Shown here: piece after piece, positions 1-14,760 of the stretch
Position numbering within the stretch: the stretch's first letter is position 1
Layout: each line of letters opens with the position of its first letter
Assembly (NCBI RefSeq): GCF_000355695.1
Contig: NC_020891.1
Span: 1,426,001 to 1,490,000, forward strand
Reading direction: 5' to 3'
DNA length: 64,000 nt
Origin: Clavibacter nebraskensis NCPPB 2581
GTDB lineage: Bacteria; Actinomycetota; Actinomycetes; Actinomycetales; Microbacteriaceae
Made by a program: the position numbers and the translations under genes
Notes under the pieces: model-generated
What the model was told of the DNA's origin: nothing
What the model saw: only the letters and a program-made list of their open reading frames with translations
Database searches by the model: none

Positions 1-731
1 GGCACGATCCAGCCGGTCGAGGAGCTCGCCGCCCTCGCCCGGGCGCACGGCGTGCCCGTGCACGTCGACGCGGTCGCCGCGTTCGGGCACATGCCGGTGC
101 CGTTCCGGCGCTGGCGCGAGGCGGGCGTCTCGGCCGTGAGCGTCTCGGCGCACAAGGTCGGCGGGCCCGTCGGCAGCGGGGCGCTCGTGCTCGCGCGGCA
201 GGCGACGGTGGATCCGCAGATCCACGGCGGCGGCCAGCAGCGGCAGGTGCGCTCAGGCACGCAGGACGCGGCCTCCGCGGTGGCGTTCGCGGCGGCCGTG
301 TCGCTCGCCGTCGCCGAGCTCGACGCCGAGGCCGTGCGCCTGGCGCGCCTCCGCGACCGCCTGGTGGAGACGGTCCTCCGCGACGTCCCCGGCGCGGTCC
401 TCCGCGGCGACCCGGATCCCGCGGGCCGCCTGCCCGGCAACGCGCACCTCACCTTCGCGGGCTGCCAGGGCGACTCGCTCCTGCTCCTGCTCGACATGGC
501 CGGCGTCTCTGTCTCGACGGGATCCGCGTGCCAGGCCGGTGTGCCCGAGGTCTCGCACGTGCTCCTCGGCATGGGCATCCCCGAGGACGAGGCGCGCGGC
601 GCCCTCCGCTTCACGCTCGGCCGCACCACCACCGACGCCGACGTGGACGCGCTCCTCGCGGCGCTGCCCGACGCCGTCGCGCGGGCCTCCCGGGCGGGCC
701 TCGCGGGACGCGCGGCGCGTAGGCTCACGGG

Positions 732-735
<4 letters not shown>
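1..735 (+). CDS. Cysteine desulfurase (NifS/IscS class V aminotransferase), C-terminal part
   Basis: PLP-dependent enzyme that takes sulfur from L-cysteine as a protein persulfide. The reading frame is open from base 1, so the N-terminus lies outside the window; about 244 residues are visible. The [10 protein letters not shown] strand, the PLP-lysine motif [10 protein letters not shown] (Lys at 154-156) and the catalytic cysteine loop STGSACQAG (Cys near 529) are intact. Its stop overlaps the GTG start of mnmA (GTGA), so the two are translationally coupled. This fits a sulfur donor for MnmA-type 2-thiouridine formation, although a role in Fe-S assembly cannot be excluded. The family is certain; the specific physiological partner is inferred from context. 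Confidence 0.93.
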
Positions 736-4395
<3,660 letters not shown>

Positions 4396-4506
4396 TCGGG
4401 CCTTCCACCCGCCACCCGGCGCCGATAGCATGGGCGGACGCGTCGGCGCGGGGCGCCATCCACAGGCGCTGGGCCTGCCACGCGGGATGCTGGGGGATCT
4501 CGAACC

Positions 4507-5871
4507 GTGACGACTCGCCTCCGCGCGCTCCTCACCGCCCTCGGTCTCGCCTGCGCGCTGGTCGGGGCGCTCGTGGCACCCCCGACCGCGGCGGTCGCGG
4601 AGACGGGTCCGCCCGCCGTCCTCGCCGGGCCGGACGCGGCGGATCCCGCCACGGGCGCGCACCAGCCGAGCCCCGCGCGCATCGTCCAGCAGCTCCGCGA
4701 CCGGGACGTCTCCGACCGGGCGCTCCGCGACACGTCCCCCGTCGCGCTCCTGGGCGCGCTGCCCGCACTCGACGCGCCGGAGCTCCGGCGGCTCGCGCGC
4801 GCCATCCCGGACACGATCCGGGAGCTCGTCCGCCGCCCGCCCTCCGTCTCGGGCGTCGCCGCCTGGTGGTCGGGCCTCGCGGAGGCCGAGCGCCGGGACC
4901 TGGCCGAGGGGATGCCGGAGCTCGTGGGCAACCTGGAGGGGATCCCCGTGGTCGAGCGCGACGCCGCCAACCGCCGGTTCCTCGACCAGCGCGAGCGCGA
5001 GCTGCACGCCAGCTCCGCGACCACGCCGGGGCGCGGCGCGCAGCAGTCGATCGGCCGCGGCCTGGCCATGCTCGCCGAGGTGCGTCGCGCGCTGGAACCC
5101 GCCGCGGGCGGCCCGGCGCGGTCGCTGCTGACGCTCGACACGACCTGGCCGGGACGCGCCGGCGTGGTGATGGGCGACCTCGACACGGCGGCGTACGTGT
5201 CCATCGCGGTGCCCGGCATGTTCTACTCCGTGTCCGACCGCCTGGTCGACTGGACGGACGTCGCCGCGCGTCTCCAGCAGCAGCAGGCGTCGCTGCTCGG
5301 AGCGAGCGCGGGCGGCGTCGCGACCATCGCCTGGATCGGCTACCGCACGCCCGACCTGCTGGGGATCGGCTCCCTCGACCTCGCGCACGAGGGCGCGCAG
5401 TACCTCGAGGGCGCGATCCAGGGGATCCAGGGCCTGCGCCGCAACGACCCGCCGTACCTCACCGTCATCGCGCACTCCTACGGGTCGTCGGCGGCGCTGC
5501 TCGCGCTCTCGAGCGGTCGGGCGTCCGTCGACGCCCTGGCCGTGGTCGGGTCCCCGGGCGGCGCCGTCCGCGACGCGCGCGAGCTGGACGTGCCCGCCGG
5601 GCGCGTGTTCGTGGGCGAGGCGCCGGGGGATCCGGTGGTCGGGTCGTCGTACTTCGGCTCGGACCCGGGCAGCGCGTCGTTCGGCGCCGAGCACTTCGGG
5701 GTCGGCGGCACGGGTGCGGCCTCGGGTGTCTCCGCCGACGGATCCCTCGCGGGCGTCGTCGGGCACAACAGCTACTTCGACCGCGGCACGGAGTCGTTCC
5801 GCAACCTCGCGCTCATCGGCATCGACCGCCGGACCGTGCGCGACGTCCTCGCGGATGCCAGCGCCCGGTAG
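4507..5871 (+). CDS. Secreted alpha/beta hydrolase (DUF1023 family)
   Basis: The 454-residue protein begins with an Arg residue, a hydrophobic stretch and an AVAET-type cleavage region (about residues 1-33), so export is expected. The C-terminal half has the alpha/beta hydrolase nucleophile elbow AHSYGSSAA (Ser near residue 323). This matches the DUF1023 family, which is common in actinobacteria and largely uncharacterised. A later GHNSYFD stretch may carry the catalytic histidine. The GTG start at 4507 is preceded by GGGGGAT. The first 250 residues are Ala/Arg-rich and helical. The substrate is unknown; lipase or esterase activity is only an inference from the fold. Confidence 0.85.
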   Translation: MTTRLRALLTALGLACALVGALVAPPTAAVAETGPPAVLAGPDAADPATGAHQPSPARIVQQLRDRDVSDRALRDTSPVALLGALPALDAPELRRLARAIPDTIRELVRRPPSVSGVAAWWSGLAEAERRDLAEGMPELVGNLEGIPVVERDAANRRFLDQRERELHASSATTPGRGAQQSIGRGLAMLAEVRRALEPAAGGPARSLLTLDTTWPGRAGVVMGDLDTAAYVSIAVPGMFYSVSDRLVDWTDVAARLQQQQASLLGASAGGVATIAWIGYRTPDLLGIGSLDLAHEGAQYLEGAIQGIQGLRRNDPPYLTVIAHSYGSSAALLALSSGRASVDALAVVGSPGGAVRDARELDVPAGRVFVGEAPGDPVVGSSYFGSDPGSASFGAEHFGVGGTGAASGVSADGSLAGVVGHNSYFDRGTESFRNLALIGIDRRTVRDVLADASAR

Positions 5872-5883
5872 CGGGCACCGCGA

Positions 5884-6330
5884 TCAGCCGCGGCTGCGCT
5901 CGGCGTACTCCAGCCGCACGTCGCCGGGTCCGGTGGCGACGAGGTGGCCGTCGTCCACCTCGAGCGACGACACCGACGCGAGGTCCTGGAAGTAGCGCGC
6001 CTCGAGGCCGCCGTCCTCGCACGGGAGCGCGCCCGGGGCGAGCCCGCCGAGCATGCCGTCGCCGCGCGCGCCGATGCGCCCCGAGTAGTCGTTGCACGGG
6101 CCGCGTCCGCTGACCTCGCCGCCGCCGACGCGCATCGTGATGAGCGTGTCGCCGACGCCGAGGTCGCCCGCGGAGTCGGATCCGGACACCAGGTGCCAGT
6201 TCCCGCGCACGTCGCTGACGGGCGCGCATCCGGCGAGCGGCACGAGGGCCAGCGCGGCGACGGCGGCGACCGCGGCGGCGCGAGGGCCTCCCGATCGGCG
6301 GCGGGCGGGGATCCGGGCGGCGGTGGGCAT
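5884..6330 (-). CDS. META-domain lipoprotein
   Basis: A 148-residue putative lipoprotein with a twin-arginine-like basic N-terminus, a hydrophobic segment and the lipobox LAGC near residue 35. The mature part, starting VRGNWHLVSG and containing GRGPCNDYSG, resembles the META/HslJ fold seen in envelope stress proteins. I prefer ATG 6330 over the in-frame GTG 6339 because TAGCGT sits 7 bases before the ATG, a leaderless arrangement. It converges with the DUF1023 gene, 12 bases away, and diverges from gatC. Function unknown. Confidence 0.8.
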   Translation of the reverse strand: MPTAARIPARRRSGGPRAAAVAAVAALALVPLAGCAPVSDVRGNWHLVSGSDSAGDLGVGDTLITMRVGGGEVSGRGPCNDYSGRIGARGDGMLGGLAPGALPCEDGGLEARYFQDLASVSSLEVDDGHLVATGPGDVRLEYAERSRG

Positions 6331-6337
6331 GGGGGTC

Positions 6338-6350
6338 ACGCTAATAGAAT
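6338..6350. promoter_or_regulatory. Divergent -10 elements between META lipoprotein and gatC
   Basis: On the minus strand TAGCGT (6343-6338) precedes ATG 6330 by 7 bases. On the plus strand TAGAAT (6345-6350) would place the gatC transcript start near 6357, giving a leader of about 30 bases that includes the GGAG ribosome site. No clear -35 box was seen for either. Confidence 0.55.
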
Positions 6351-6386
6351 CTCCCGGTACCCCCGCACACAGTCCTTTGGAGACGC

Positions 6387-6755
6387 ATGCCCGACACCCG
6401 GCCCGAGCCCGCCGACGCGACCAGCGGGGACGAGACCCCCCAGGCGCCGACCCCCACGGAGCAGATCAGCCGGGAGCAGGTGGAGCACCTCGCCGGCCTC
6501 GCGCGCATCCGCCTGAGCGCCGAGGAGATCGACCAGCTCACGACCGAGCTCGGCCTCATCGTCGAGTCCGTCGCGAAGGTCACCGCGGTCGCGGGACCGG
6601 ACGTGCCCGCCACGAGCCACCCGATCCCGCTCGTCAACGTGTACCGCCCCGACGTCCCGGGCGAGACCCTCACCACGGCCCAGGCGCTCGCGGGCGCACC
6701 CGAGCACGACGGATCCCGCTTCAAGGTGTCGGCGATCCTCGGCGAAGAGCAGTAG
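6387..6755 (+). CDS. gatC: Asp/Glu-tRNA amidotransferase subunit C
   Basis: Small subunit that holds GatA and GatB together in the transamidosome, which converts Glu-tRNA(Gln) and/or Asp-tRNA(Asn) to the amide forms. The 122 residues include a typical GatC core ([19 protein letters not shown] and a C-terminal [12 protein letters not shown] region). An acidic, Pro-rich N-terminal extension of about 28 residues makes it longer than the usual ~98. ATG 6387 has GGAG 7 bases upstream. It is the first gene of gatC-gatA-gatB, with gatA starting 7 bases after its stop. Confidence 0.95.
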   Translation: MPDTRPEPADATSGDETPQAPTPTEQISREQVEHLAGLARIRLSAEEIDQLTTELGLIVESVAKVTAVAGPDVPATSHPIPLVNVYRPDVPGETLTTAQALAGAPEHDGSRFKVSAILGEEQ

Positions 6756-6762
6756 GAGCACC

Positions 6763-8310
6763 ATGACCGACGACCTCACGCGCCTCAGCGCCGCCGACCT
6801 CGCCGACCGCCTCGCCTCCCGCGACGTCTCGAGCGTCGACGCCGTGCGCGCGCACCTCGACCGCATCGACCACGTCGACGGCGACGTCCACGCGTTCCTC
6901 CACGTCTCCGGGGAACGCGCGCTCGGGCGCGCCGCGGCGATCGACGCGCAGCGCGCCGACGGCGCCCCGCTCGGGCCGCTCGCCGGCGTGCCCATCGCCA
7001 TCAAGGACGTCCTCTGCACCATCGACATGCCGTCCACCGCGGGCTCGCGCATGCTCGAGGGCTGGACCCCGCCGTACGACGCCACGGTCGTCCGGCGCCT
7101 CCGCGCCGCGGGCCTCGTGCCGCTCGGCAAGACCAACATGGACGAGTTCGCGATGGGATCCTCCACCGAGCACTCGGCCTTCGGCGCCACGCACAACCCG
7201 TGGGACCTCGACCGCATCCCCGGCGGCTCGGGCGGCGGATCCGCGGCCGCGGTCGCCGCCTTCGAGGCGCCCGTCGCGCTCGGCTCCGACACGGGCGGCT
7301 CCATCCGCCAGCCCGCCGCCGTCACCGGATCCGTCGGCGTCAAGCCCACCTACGGCGGCGTGAGCCGCTACGGCGCCATCGCGCTCGCCTCCAGCCTCGA
7401 CCAGGTCGGCCCCGTGTCCCGCACGGTGCTCGACTCGGCGCTCGTGCACGACGTCATCGGCGGGCACGACCCCCGCGACTCCACCTCGCTCACCGACGCG
7501 TGGCCCTCGTTCGCTGAGGCCGCACGCGCCGGGCAGCGCGAGGGATCCGTGAAGGGCCTCCGCATCGGCGTCGTGAAGCAGCTCGACGGCGAGGGCTTCC
7601 AGGCCGGAGTCACACAGCGCTTCCGCGAGGCGCTCGACCTCCTCGAGCAGGCGGGCGCCGAGATCGTCGAGGTGAGCGCCCCGAACTTCGAGCACGCCAT
7701 CGCCGCGTACTACCTGATCCTCCCCGCGGAGGCGTCGAGCAACCTCGCCAAGTTCGACTCGGTGCGCTTCGGCCTCCGCGTCAACCCGCCCGGCGGCGGC
7801 ACCGTCGAGGACGTCATGGCGGCGACCCGCGAGGCCGGCTTCGGCCCCGAGGTCAAGCGCCGCATCATCCTCGGCACGTACGCGCTGAGCGCCGGCTACT
7901 ACGACGCGTACTACGGCAGCGCGCAGAGGGTGCGCACGCTCATCCAGCGCGACTTCGACGCCGCGTTCCAGCAGGTCGACGTGCTGGTCACGCCGAGCGC
8001 GCCCACGACGGCGTTCAAGCTCGGCGAGAAGCTCGACGACCCGCTGGCGATGTACCTCAACGACCTCACCACGATCCCCGCGAACCTCGCGGGCGTCCCC
8101 GGCATCGGCCTCCCCATCGGGCTTGCGCCCGAGGACGGCCTGCCCGTCGGGATCCAGTTCATTGCGCCCGCCCGCGAGGACGCGCGCCTGTACACGGTCG
8201 GCGCCGCGCTCGAGGGGATCCTCGAGCGGCAGTGGGGCGGGCCCCTGCTCGCCCAGGCGCCCGAGCTCGCGCGCGCCGCGACGCGCACCACGGACGGAGA
8301 CACGCACTGA
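6763..8310 (+). CDS. gatA: Asp/Glu-tRNA amidotransferase subunit A
   Basis: Glutaminase subunit of GatCAB; releases ammonia from glutamine for transfer to the mischarged tRNA. The 515 residues show the amidase signature with a Ser-cisSer-Lys triad: the lysine in IAIKDVLCT (K81), and the two serines within the [11 protein letters not shown] and [10 protein letters not shown] motifs. Length is normal for the family. ATG 6763 follows GGAGCACC. The stop overlaps the gatB start in ATGA, so expression of the two subunits is coupled. Confidence 0.97.
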   Translation: MTDDLTRLSAADLADRLASRDVSSVDAVRAHLDRIDHVDGDVHAFLHVSGERALGRAAAIDAQRADGAPLGPLAGVPIAIKDVLCTIDMPSTAGSRMLEGWTPPYDATVVRRLRAAGLVPLGKTNMDEFAMGSSTEHSAFGATHNPWDLDRIPGGSGGGSAAAVAAFEAPVALGSDTGGSIRQPAAVTGSVGVKPTYGGVSRYGAIALASSLDQVGPVSRTVLDSALVHDVIGGHDPRDSTSLTDAWPSFAEAARAGQREGSVKGLRIGVVKQLDGEGFQAGVTQRFREALDLLEQAGAEIVEVSAPNFEHAIAAYYLILPAEASSNLAKFDSVRFGLRVNPPGGGTVEDVMAATREAGFGPEVKRRIILGTYALSAGYYDAYYGSAQRVRTLIQRDFDAAFQQVDVLVTPSAPTTAFKLGEKLDDPLAMYLNDLTTIPANLAGVPGIGLPIGLAPEDGLPVGIQFIAPAREDARLYTVGAALEGILERQWGGPLLAQAPELARAATRTTDGDTH

Positions 8311-9808
8311 TGGCCAAGGCAGAGCTGATGGACTACGACGAGGCCATCGAGATGTTCGAGCCCGTGCTCGGGTTCGAGGTGCACGTGGAGCTGAACACGC
8401 GCACGAAGATGTTCTCCGACGCCCCGAACTTCTTCGGCGGCGAGCCCAACACCAACATCACGCCCGTGGACCTGGGCCTCCCGGGCTCGCTGCCGGTGGT
8501 GAACGAGCAGGCCGTCAGGTACTCGATCAGCCTGGGTCTCGCGCTCGGCTGCGAGATCGCGCCGAGCTCCCGCTTCGCCCGGAAGAACTACTTCTACCCG
8601 GACCTCGCGAAGAACTACCAGATCAGCCAGTTCGACGAGCCCATCGCGTTCCGCGGCTCCGTCGAGGTCGAGATGCCCGACGGGCGCATCGTCACGGTGC
8701 CCATCGAGCGCGCGCACATGGAGGAGGACGCCGGGAAGCTCACGCACGTGGGCGGCGCGACGGGCCGGATCCAGGGCGCCGACCACTCGCTGGTCGACTA
8801 CAACCGCGCCGGCGTGCCGCTCGTGGAGATCGTCACCGACATCATCTACGGCGCGGAGGCCGAGGCCCCCGAGCTCGCGAAGGCGTACGTGTCGACCATC
8901 CGCGACATCGTCGTGGCGCTCGGCATCTCGGACGCGAAGATGGAGCGCGGCAACCTGCGCTGCGACGCGAACATCTCGCTGAGCCCGCGCGGATCCGGGA
9001 AGCTCGGCACCCGCACGGAGACGAAGAACGTCAACTCGCTCCGCAGCGTCGAGCGCGCCATCCGCTACGAGATCCAGCGCCAGGCGGCGATCCTCGCGTC
9101 CGGCGGCACGATCACGCAGGAGACCAGGCACTGGCACGAGGACACCGGCCGCACCTCGGCCGGTCGCCCGAAGAGCGACGCCGACGACTACCGCTACTTC
9201 CCGGAGCCCGACCTGCTGCCCGTGCAGCCGAGCGCCGAGCTGATCGAGGAGCTGCGGGCGGCCCTGCCCGAGGCGCCCGCGATCCGCCGCCGCCGGCTCA
9301 AGGCCGAGTGGGGCTTCACCGACCTCGAGTTCCAGGACGTCGTGAACTCCGGGCTCCTCACCGAGCTCGTCGACACGGTCGAGGCCGGGGCCGCCCCGCA
9401 GGCGGCGCGCAAGTGGTGGACGGGCGAGATCGCCCGCATCGCCAACGCGCGCGGCGTGGACGCGGCGACGCTCATCAGCCCCGCGCAGGTCGCGTCCGTC
9501 ATCGAGCTGGTCGAGGCCGGCACGCTCACGAACCGCCTCGCGCGCGACGTGATCGAGGGCGTCATCGACGGCGAGGGCACGGCACAGGAGGTCGTGGACG
9601 CCCGCGGCCTCGCGGTCGTGTCCGACGACGGCCCGCTCATCGAGGCGATCGACGCGGCGCTGCAGGCGCAGCCTGACGTGCTCGCGAAGATCCGCGACGG
9701 CAAGGTGCAGGCCGCCGGCGCCGTCATCGGCGCCGTGATGAAGGCCATGCGCGGCCAGGCGGACGCGGCCCGCGTCCGCGAGCTCGTGCTGGAGCGCGCG
9801 CAGGCCTC

Positions 9809-9812
<4 letters not shown>
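8310..9812 (+). CDS. gatB: Asp/Glu-tRNA amidotransferase subunit B
   Basis: Kinase and tRNA-binding subunit of GatCAB that phosphorylates the mischarged aminoacyl end and then amidates it. The 500-residue protein shows the GatB signature around [13 protein letters not shown], a [10 protein letters not shown] start to the catalytic cradle, and a C-terminal YqeY-like helical tail ([13 protein letters not shown] onward). I set the start at ATG 8310, overlapping gatA by four bases; a longer frame from 8232 runs back through gatA and is not supported. Its stop in turn overlaps the GTG of the ABC-F gene (GTGA). Confidence 0.97.
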
Positions 9813-11446
<1,634 letters not shown>

Positions 11447-11464
11447 CGCCCGCGGGCGCCCCGG

Positions 11465-13114
11465 CTACTGGTAGGTGACGAGGTCCGGCACGGGGGAGAC
11501 CTCGCGCATCGTCTGCTCGGGGCTCAGCATCGGGTGGTCCTCGTCGATGAAGTTCTTCCAGCCCCAGGCCATCCCGGCGGGCGCGTCGGCGTGCAGGGCG
11601 CGCCAGGTCGCCTGCTTGTCGGGCTGCCCGCCCTGCCCGTCCGCGTGGACGAGCATCGTGAGCTCCGGGTGGTCCATGTCGAGCGACGCACGGTCCTGGA
11701 TCATGCTCAGCCGGAACTGGTGCAGCACGAGCATCTTCTGCGGGATGCCCCTCTCGCGCACGACGCCGGCGAGCCAGTCGGTCGTCGCGTCGACCTCGGC
11801 CGCAGAGACGCTGCCGATCTGCTTCAGCGGCACCTGGTCGGGCCCCAGCCGCCACTCGGGATCGAGCGCGAGTCCGACGCCCGGCTGCGCGAGCACCGAC
11901 TCGTAGCGCTTCGCCTGCGTGAGGAAGTCGGTGCGGCCGGGCTGGAGGTCGATGACGACGTAGACGCCCGCCTCCCGGGCGGCGTCGATCCAGGGCTGCA
12001 GCGTCTCGGCGGGGACCTCGGAGGAGTAGTCGCCGTCGGGGCCCGCGGATCCGGCGGCGACCGTGGCGATCAGCTCGAACATGGGGATCACGGGCTCGTC
12101 GGAGTACGGCTGGTACTCGGCGGCCTGCGCCTTCGCGCGCGCGACGGCGTCCGCCGGCCCCTGCTCGCCGAGCACGCCGAGCGCGCCGGTGCCGGCCGCG
12201 CCGTACAGCGCGACGTAGCGCTTGCCCGGGAGGACGAGCTGGCCGCCGCCCGGGAGCTGATCGCCCGTGGACGCGGTGCGGATGCGGCCCTCGAGCGCGG
12301 CGTCGTCCGCGTAGGCGGCGCCGACGGCGATGGTGCTCGTCGCGCCCGCGTCGTGCAGCGCGGCGACCGCGTCGGCGGAGGCCCGCGGGTCCGGGGACGC
12401 CTCCGGCACGACCGTCACGCCGACCCCGGCGGCCCGCGCCGTCGCGACCGCGGCGAGCGAGGACGCGGCGTCGGTGGCCAGCGCGTGCGCCCCGGTGAGG
12501 GCGGCCGCGGGCGCGGTGGCGGGGAGGGCGTCGTCCGCGGATCCGGCGGTCGGTGTCGTCGGGGAGGCGTCGCCGTCCGGCGCGGGGAGCGCGGAGACGC
12601 GCGACACGGCGGCGGACGGATCCTGGTCGGGCGCGTCCGCGACGTCGGCCCCGGTCACCCGGGCCACATCGGCGGCATTATCGGCGCGCACCACGGTGGT
12701 CGACGGCGGCAGCGCCGAGGTGGCGTCGTCCCCGAGGTCGCCGACGGCGAGCACCCCGGAGGATCCCAGGCGCTGGATCTCGGACTCCGCGCCCGACCCC
12801 TGGACGAGGAGCGGGGCGCCGAGCGCGACCGCGGCCTCGGCCCCGAGCTCCTGGGCGGCGAGGTCGCCCGCGGGCGCCAGCACGGCGACGGGGGCCTGGC
12901 GGAAGAGGCTGGCGCTCATGGCGACGGACGCGTCCGAGTCGTCGGCCTGGCCCACGACGGTGAGCGGCGCATCGGGCGCGGCGGTCACCGGACGGAGCAC
13001 CTCGGGCGCCCGGTCCTCGGCGGTGCAGGCGCCGAGGACCGCGACGAGGCCGACGGCGGCGAGGAGGGAGACGGAGGTGCGGAGGGACCGGGGGAGGCGG
13101 AGGGGAGACAGCAC
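11465..13114 (-). CDS. Putative cell-envelope lipoprotein, CWB2-like N-half plus barrel-like C-half
   Basis: A 549-residue protein with an Arg-containing N-terminus, hydrophobic core and lipobox LGAC near residue 27. Residues about 55-330 contain Ala-rich repeats of the kind VAVLAPAGDLAAQELG followed by APLLVQG and a GVLAVGDLG strand, which resemble cell-wall-binding repeat 2 folds. The C-terminal ~220 residues (VPMFELIATVA, YVVIDLQPGRTDF, GLALDPEWRL, LVLHQFRLSMI, MAWGWKNF) look like successive beta strands of a TIM-like barrel with acidic residues, possibly a glycosidase-like domain. The GTG 13114 start has TACCGT 6 bases upstream and is probably leaderless. The function is inferred only from fold impressions. 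Confidence 0.75.
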   Translation of the reverse strand: MLSPLRLPRSLRTSVSLLAAVGLVAVLGACTAEDRAPEVLRPVTAAPDAPLTVVGQADDSDASVAMSASLFRQAPVAVLAPAGDLAAQELGAEAAVALGAPLLVQGSGAESEIQRLGSSGVLAVGDLGDDATSALPPSTTVVRADNAADVARVTGADVADAPDQDPSAAVSRVSALPAPDGDASPTTPTAGSADDALPATAPAAALTGAHALATDAASSLAAVATARAAGVGVTVVPEASPDPRASADAVAALHDAGATSTIAVGAAYADDAALEGRIRTASTGDQLPGGGQLVLPGKRYVALYGAAGTGALGVLGEQGPADAVARAKAQAAEYQPYSDEPVIPMFELIATVAAGSAGPDGDYSSEVPAETLQPWIDAAREAGVYVVIDLQPGRTDFLTQAKRYESVLAQPGVGLALDPEWRLGPDQVPLKQIGSVSAAEVDATTDWLAGVVRERGIPQKMLVLHQFRLSMIQDRASLDMDHPELTMLVHADGQGGQPDKQATWRALHADAPAGMAWGWKNFIDEDHPMLSPEQTMREVSPVPDLVTYQ

Positions 13115-13240
13115 CCGACCACGGTACGCGACACCCGGCGGGGGCGAGCGGACGCACCGCCGCCTGGTGGAGGACGGCGACGTCCGCCGGGAGTCACCTG
13201 CATGGGCGCCCCGGGTGTCGCCCGGTACCGTGGTCGGGTG
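13112..13240. repeat. Mirrored promoter/start inverted repeat between two divergent genes
   Basis: The left arm is 13112-13138 and the right arm 13211-13240. The reverse complement of the left arm is identical to the right arm except for a 3-base insertion (CCG) in the right copy. Each arm runs CCGGGTGTCGC, then GTACCGTGGTCGGGTG, and ends in the GTG start codon of its own gene. Each thus holds TACCGT, a 6-base spacer and the start codon, a complete leaderless promoter. The 72 bases between the arms contain no obvious -35 consensus. Confidence 0.9.
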
Positions 13241-13954
13241 ACCGCCCTGATGCCGCCGACCCTCCTGCCGACGACGACCGCCAGGATCCGTCCCGCGGCG
13301 ACGGGCGAGGACCCGCTCCAGGGCCTCGACGGTCTCGTGGGCGCCGTGGCACGCGTGATCGAGGCGCTGGGCGAGGTGGGCGTCGGCGCGATGACGTTCA
13401 TCGAGACGGTCTTCCCGCCCATCCCGAGCGAGGTCGTGCTCCCGCTGGCCGGATTCGTCGCGGCCACGGGGCGCATGAACCTCGTGCTCGTCATCGTCGC
13501 CAGCACGCTCGGCGCCTACCTCGGCGCCCTGCTCCTCTACTGGCTGGGCCGGAAGGCGGGGGAGGAGCGGACGATCCGCGTGCTGTCGAAGCTGCCGCTC
13601 GTCGAGCGCCACGACTTCGAGGTGGCCGCCGCGTGGTTCCACCGCCACGGCCGCTCGGCGGTGTTCTTCGGCCGCCTCGTGCCGGGCGTCCGCAGCCTGA
13701 TCTCCCTGCCCGCGGGCGCGGCCGGCATGCACCTCGGCACGTTCAGCTTCTCCACGATCGCCGGCAGCGGACTCTGGAACGGCGCCCTGATCGGGTTGGG
13801 CGCGGCGCTCGGCAGCCAGTACGAGCTGATCGACCGCTACGCGCAGTACCTCGACTACGCCGTGTACGGCGTGCTCGGGCTCCTGCTCCTCCTGCTCGTC
13901 GTCCGCGCCGTGCGCCGCCGGGTCCAGCAGCGGGGATCCGCACGCGACCGCTGA
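13238..13954 (+). CDS. DedA family membrane protein
   Basis: Polytopic inner-membrane protein of the DedA/VTT superfamily, members of which move or flip lipid carriers such as undecaprenyl phosphate and phosphatidylethanolamine. The 238 residues carry the family features: an acidic residue before a re-entrant loop (FIETVFPPIPSEVVLPLAG), the conserved glycine-arginine loop FFGRLVPGVRSLISLPAG, and a C-terminal transmembrane helix. GTG 13238 is preceded at 6 bases by TACCGT; ATG 13250 is a possible alternative. It diverges from the lipoprotein gene through the mirrored repeat, so the two may be co-regulated envelope functions. Confidence 0.9.
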   Translation: MTALMPPTLLPTTTARIRPAATGEDPLQGLDGLVGAVARVIEALGEVGVGAMTFIETVFPPIPSEVVLPLAGFVAATGRMNLVLVIVASTLGAYLGALLLYWLGRKAGEERTIRVLSKLPLVERHDFEVAAAWFHRHGRSAVFFGRLVPGVRSLISLPAGAAGMHLGTFSFSTIAGSGLWNGALIGLGAALGSQYELIDRYAQYLDYAVYGVLGLLLLLLVVRAVRRRVQQRGSARDR

Positions 13955-14085
13955 CGCGCGCGCCCTGCCGGCGGAGGCGATGAGCACCCGGCTCCCACGG
14001 GGCTCCCGGGCCCGCCGCGTACGGTTGCCGGAGGCCGACGAGGTCGGCGACCCGCGCCGATCCGGCCCCGGCGAGAGGCACCACC

Positions 14086-14727
14086 ATGGGTTTCCTGGAC
14101 AGGCTCCTGGGCCGCGACGAGCAGCCCGCCGGACGACGTGACCGTGCATCGGGCAGCGCTCCGGTCGAGCGCAGCGCCGACGAGATCGCCGTCGAGCGCT
14201 ACCGCTACCTGCTCCGCACGGCGCCGCCGGAGAGGATCGAGGAGGTGCACCTCGAGGCGTTCCGGCAGCTCACCCCGGAGCAGCGCGAGATCCTCTTCCG
14301 CCAGCTGAGCTCGGACGCCGCCGAGGGCGACGCGCCCGTGGACGACCGCCCCGAGTCGCTCGCCCGCTCCGCCACGCGCTCCGAGATGCGCGCGCCCGGC
14401 ACCCTGGAGCGCACCCTCGGCCCGCGCGGCGGCCTCGCGGGCGGGGGCGGCGCGGGGATGGGCATGGGCGGCATGATCGCCGGATCCATGCTCGGCACCA
14501 TCGCCGGCGTCGTGGTCGGCTCGGCCATCGCGCAGGCGCTCATCCCCGACGCGGTCGGGCAGGACCAGGCGAGCGGGGACGGCGCCGACGGCGGCGCCGA
14601 CGCGGGCGGCGACGGCGGAGCGGACGCGTCCGCGACGGACGCCGGCGGTGCCGACCCGGGAGTCGGCGACTTCGGCGGCGGCGCCGACATGGGTGGCGGG
14701 GACTTCGGCGGCGGGGACTTCTTCTAG
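14086..14727 (+). CDS. Hypothetical protein with glycine-rich C-terminus and one membrane segment
   Basis: Not recognised. The 213-residue product has a basic N-terminus (MGFLDRLLGRDEQ), a helical region with EEVHLEAFRQLTPEQREIL, a glycine-rich hydrophobic segment (about residues 118-150, GMGMGGMIAGSMLG) that could insert in a membrane, and a low-complexity Gly/Asp/Ala tail ending GGGDFGGGDFF. ATG 14086 is preceded by GAGAGG. TACGGT near 14018 is a plausible -10. The Gly/Asp/Phe tail looks disordered. It faces a ligase gene across a hairpin. Confidence 0.75.
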   Translation: MGFLDRLLGRDEQPAGRRDRASGSAPVERSADEIAVERYRYLLRTAPPERIEEVHLEAFRQLTPEQREILFRQLSSDAAEGDAPVDDRPESLARSATRSEMRAPGTLERTLGPRGGLAGGGGAGMGMGGMIAGSMLGTIAGVVVGSAIAQALIPDAVGQDQASGDGADGGADAGGDGGADASATDAGGADPGVGDFGGGADMGGGDFGGGDFF

Positions 14728-14740
14728 GACCCTGCCGCCT

Positions 14741-14756
14741 CCGGGCGGACGCCCGG
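14741..14756. terminator. Hairpin between convergent genes
   Basis: CCGGGC (14741-14746), loop GGAC, GCCCGG (14751-14756), lying between the stop codons of the glycine-rich protein and the acyl-CoA ligase. No U-tract, as is usual in high-GC actinobacteria. Confidence 0.5.
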
Positions 14757-14760
14757 GCGC

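Noticed and set aside
11449-11460. CGCCCG/CGGGCG inverted repeat after the ABC-F gene as a terminator
   Set aside because: The arms abut with no loop, so a stable hairpin cannot form with the usual 3 or more base loop.
14550-14724. Gly/Asp/Ala repeat tail of the protein at 14086 as a separate repeat element
   Set aside because: The DNA is not a regular tandem repeat; the pattern is low-complexity protein sequence in frame with a real gene.
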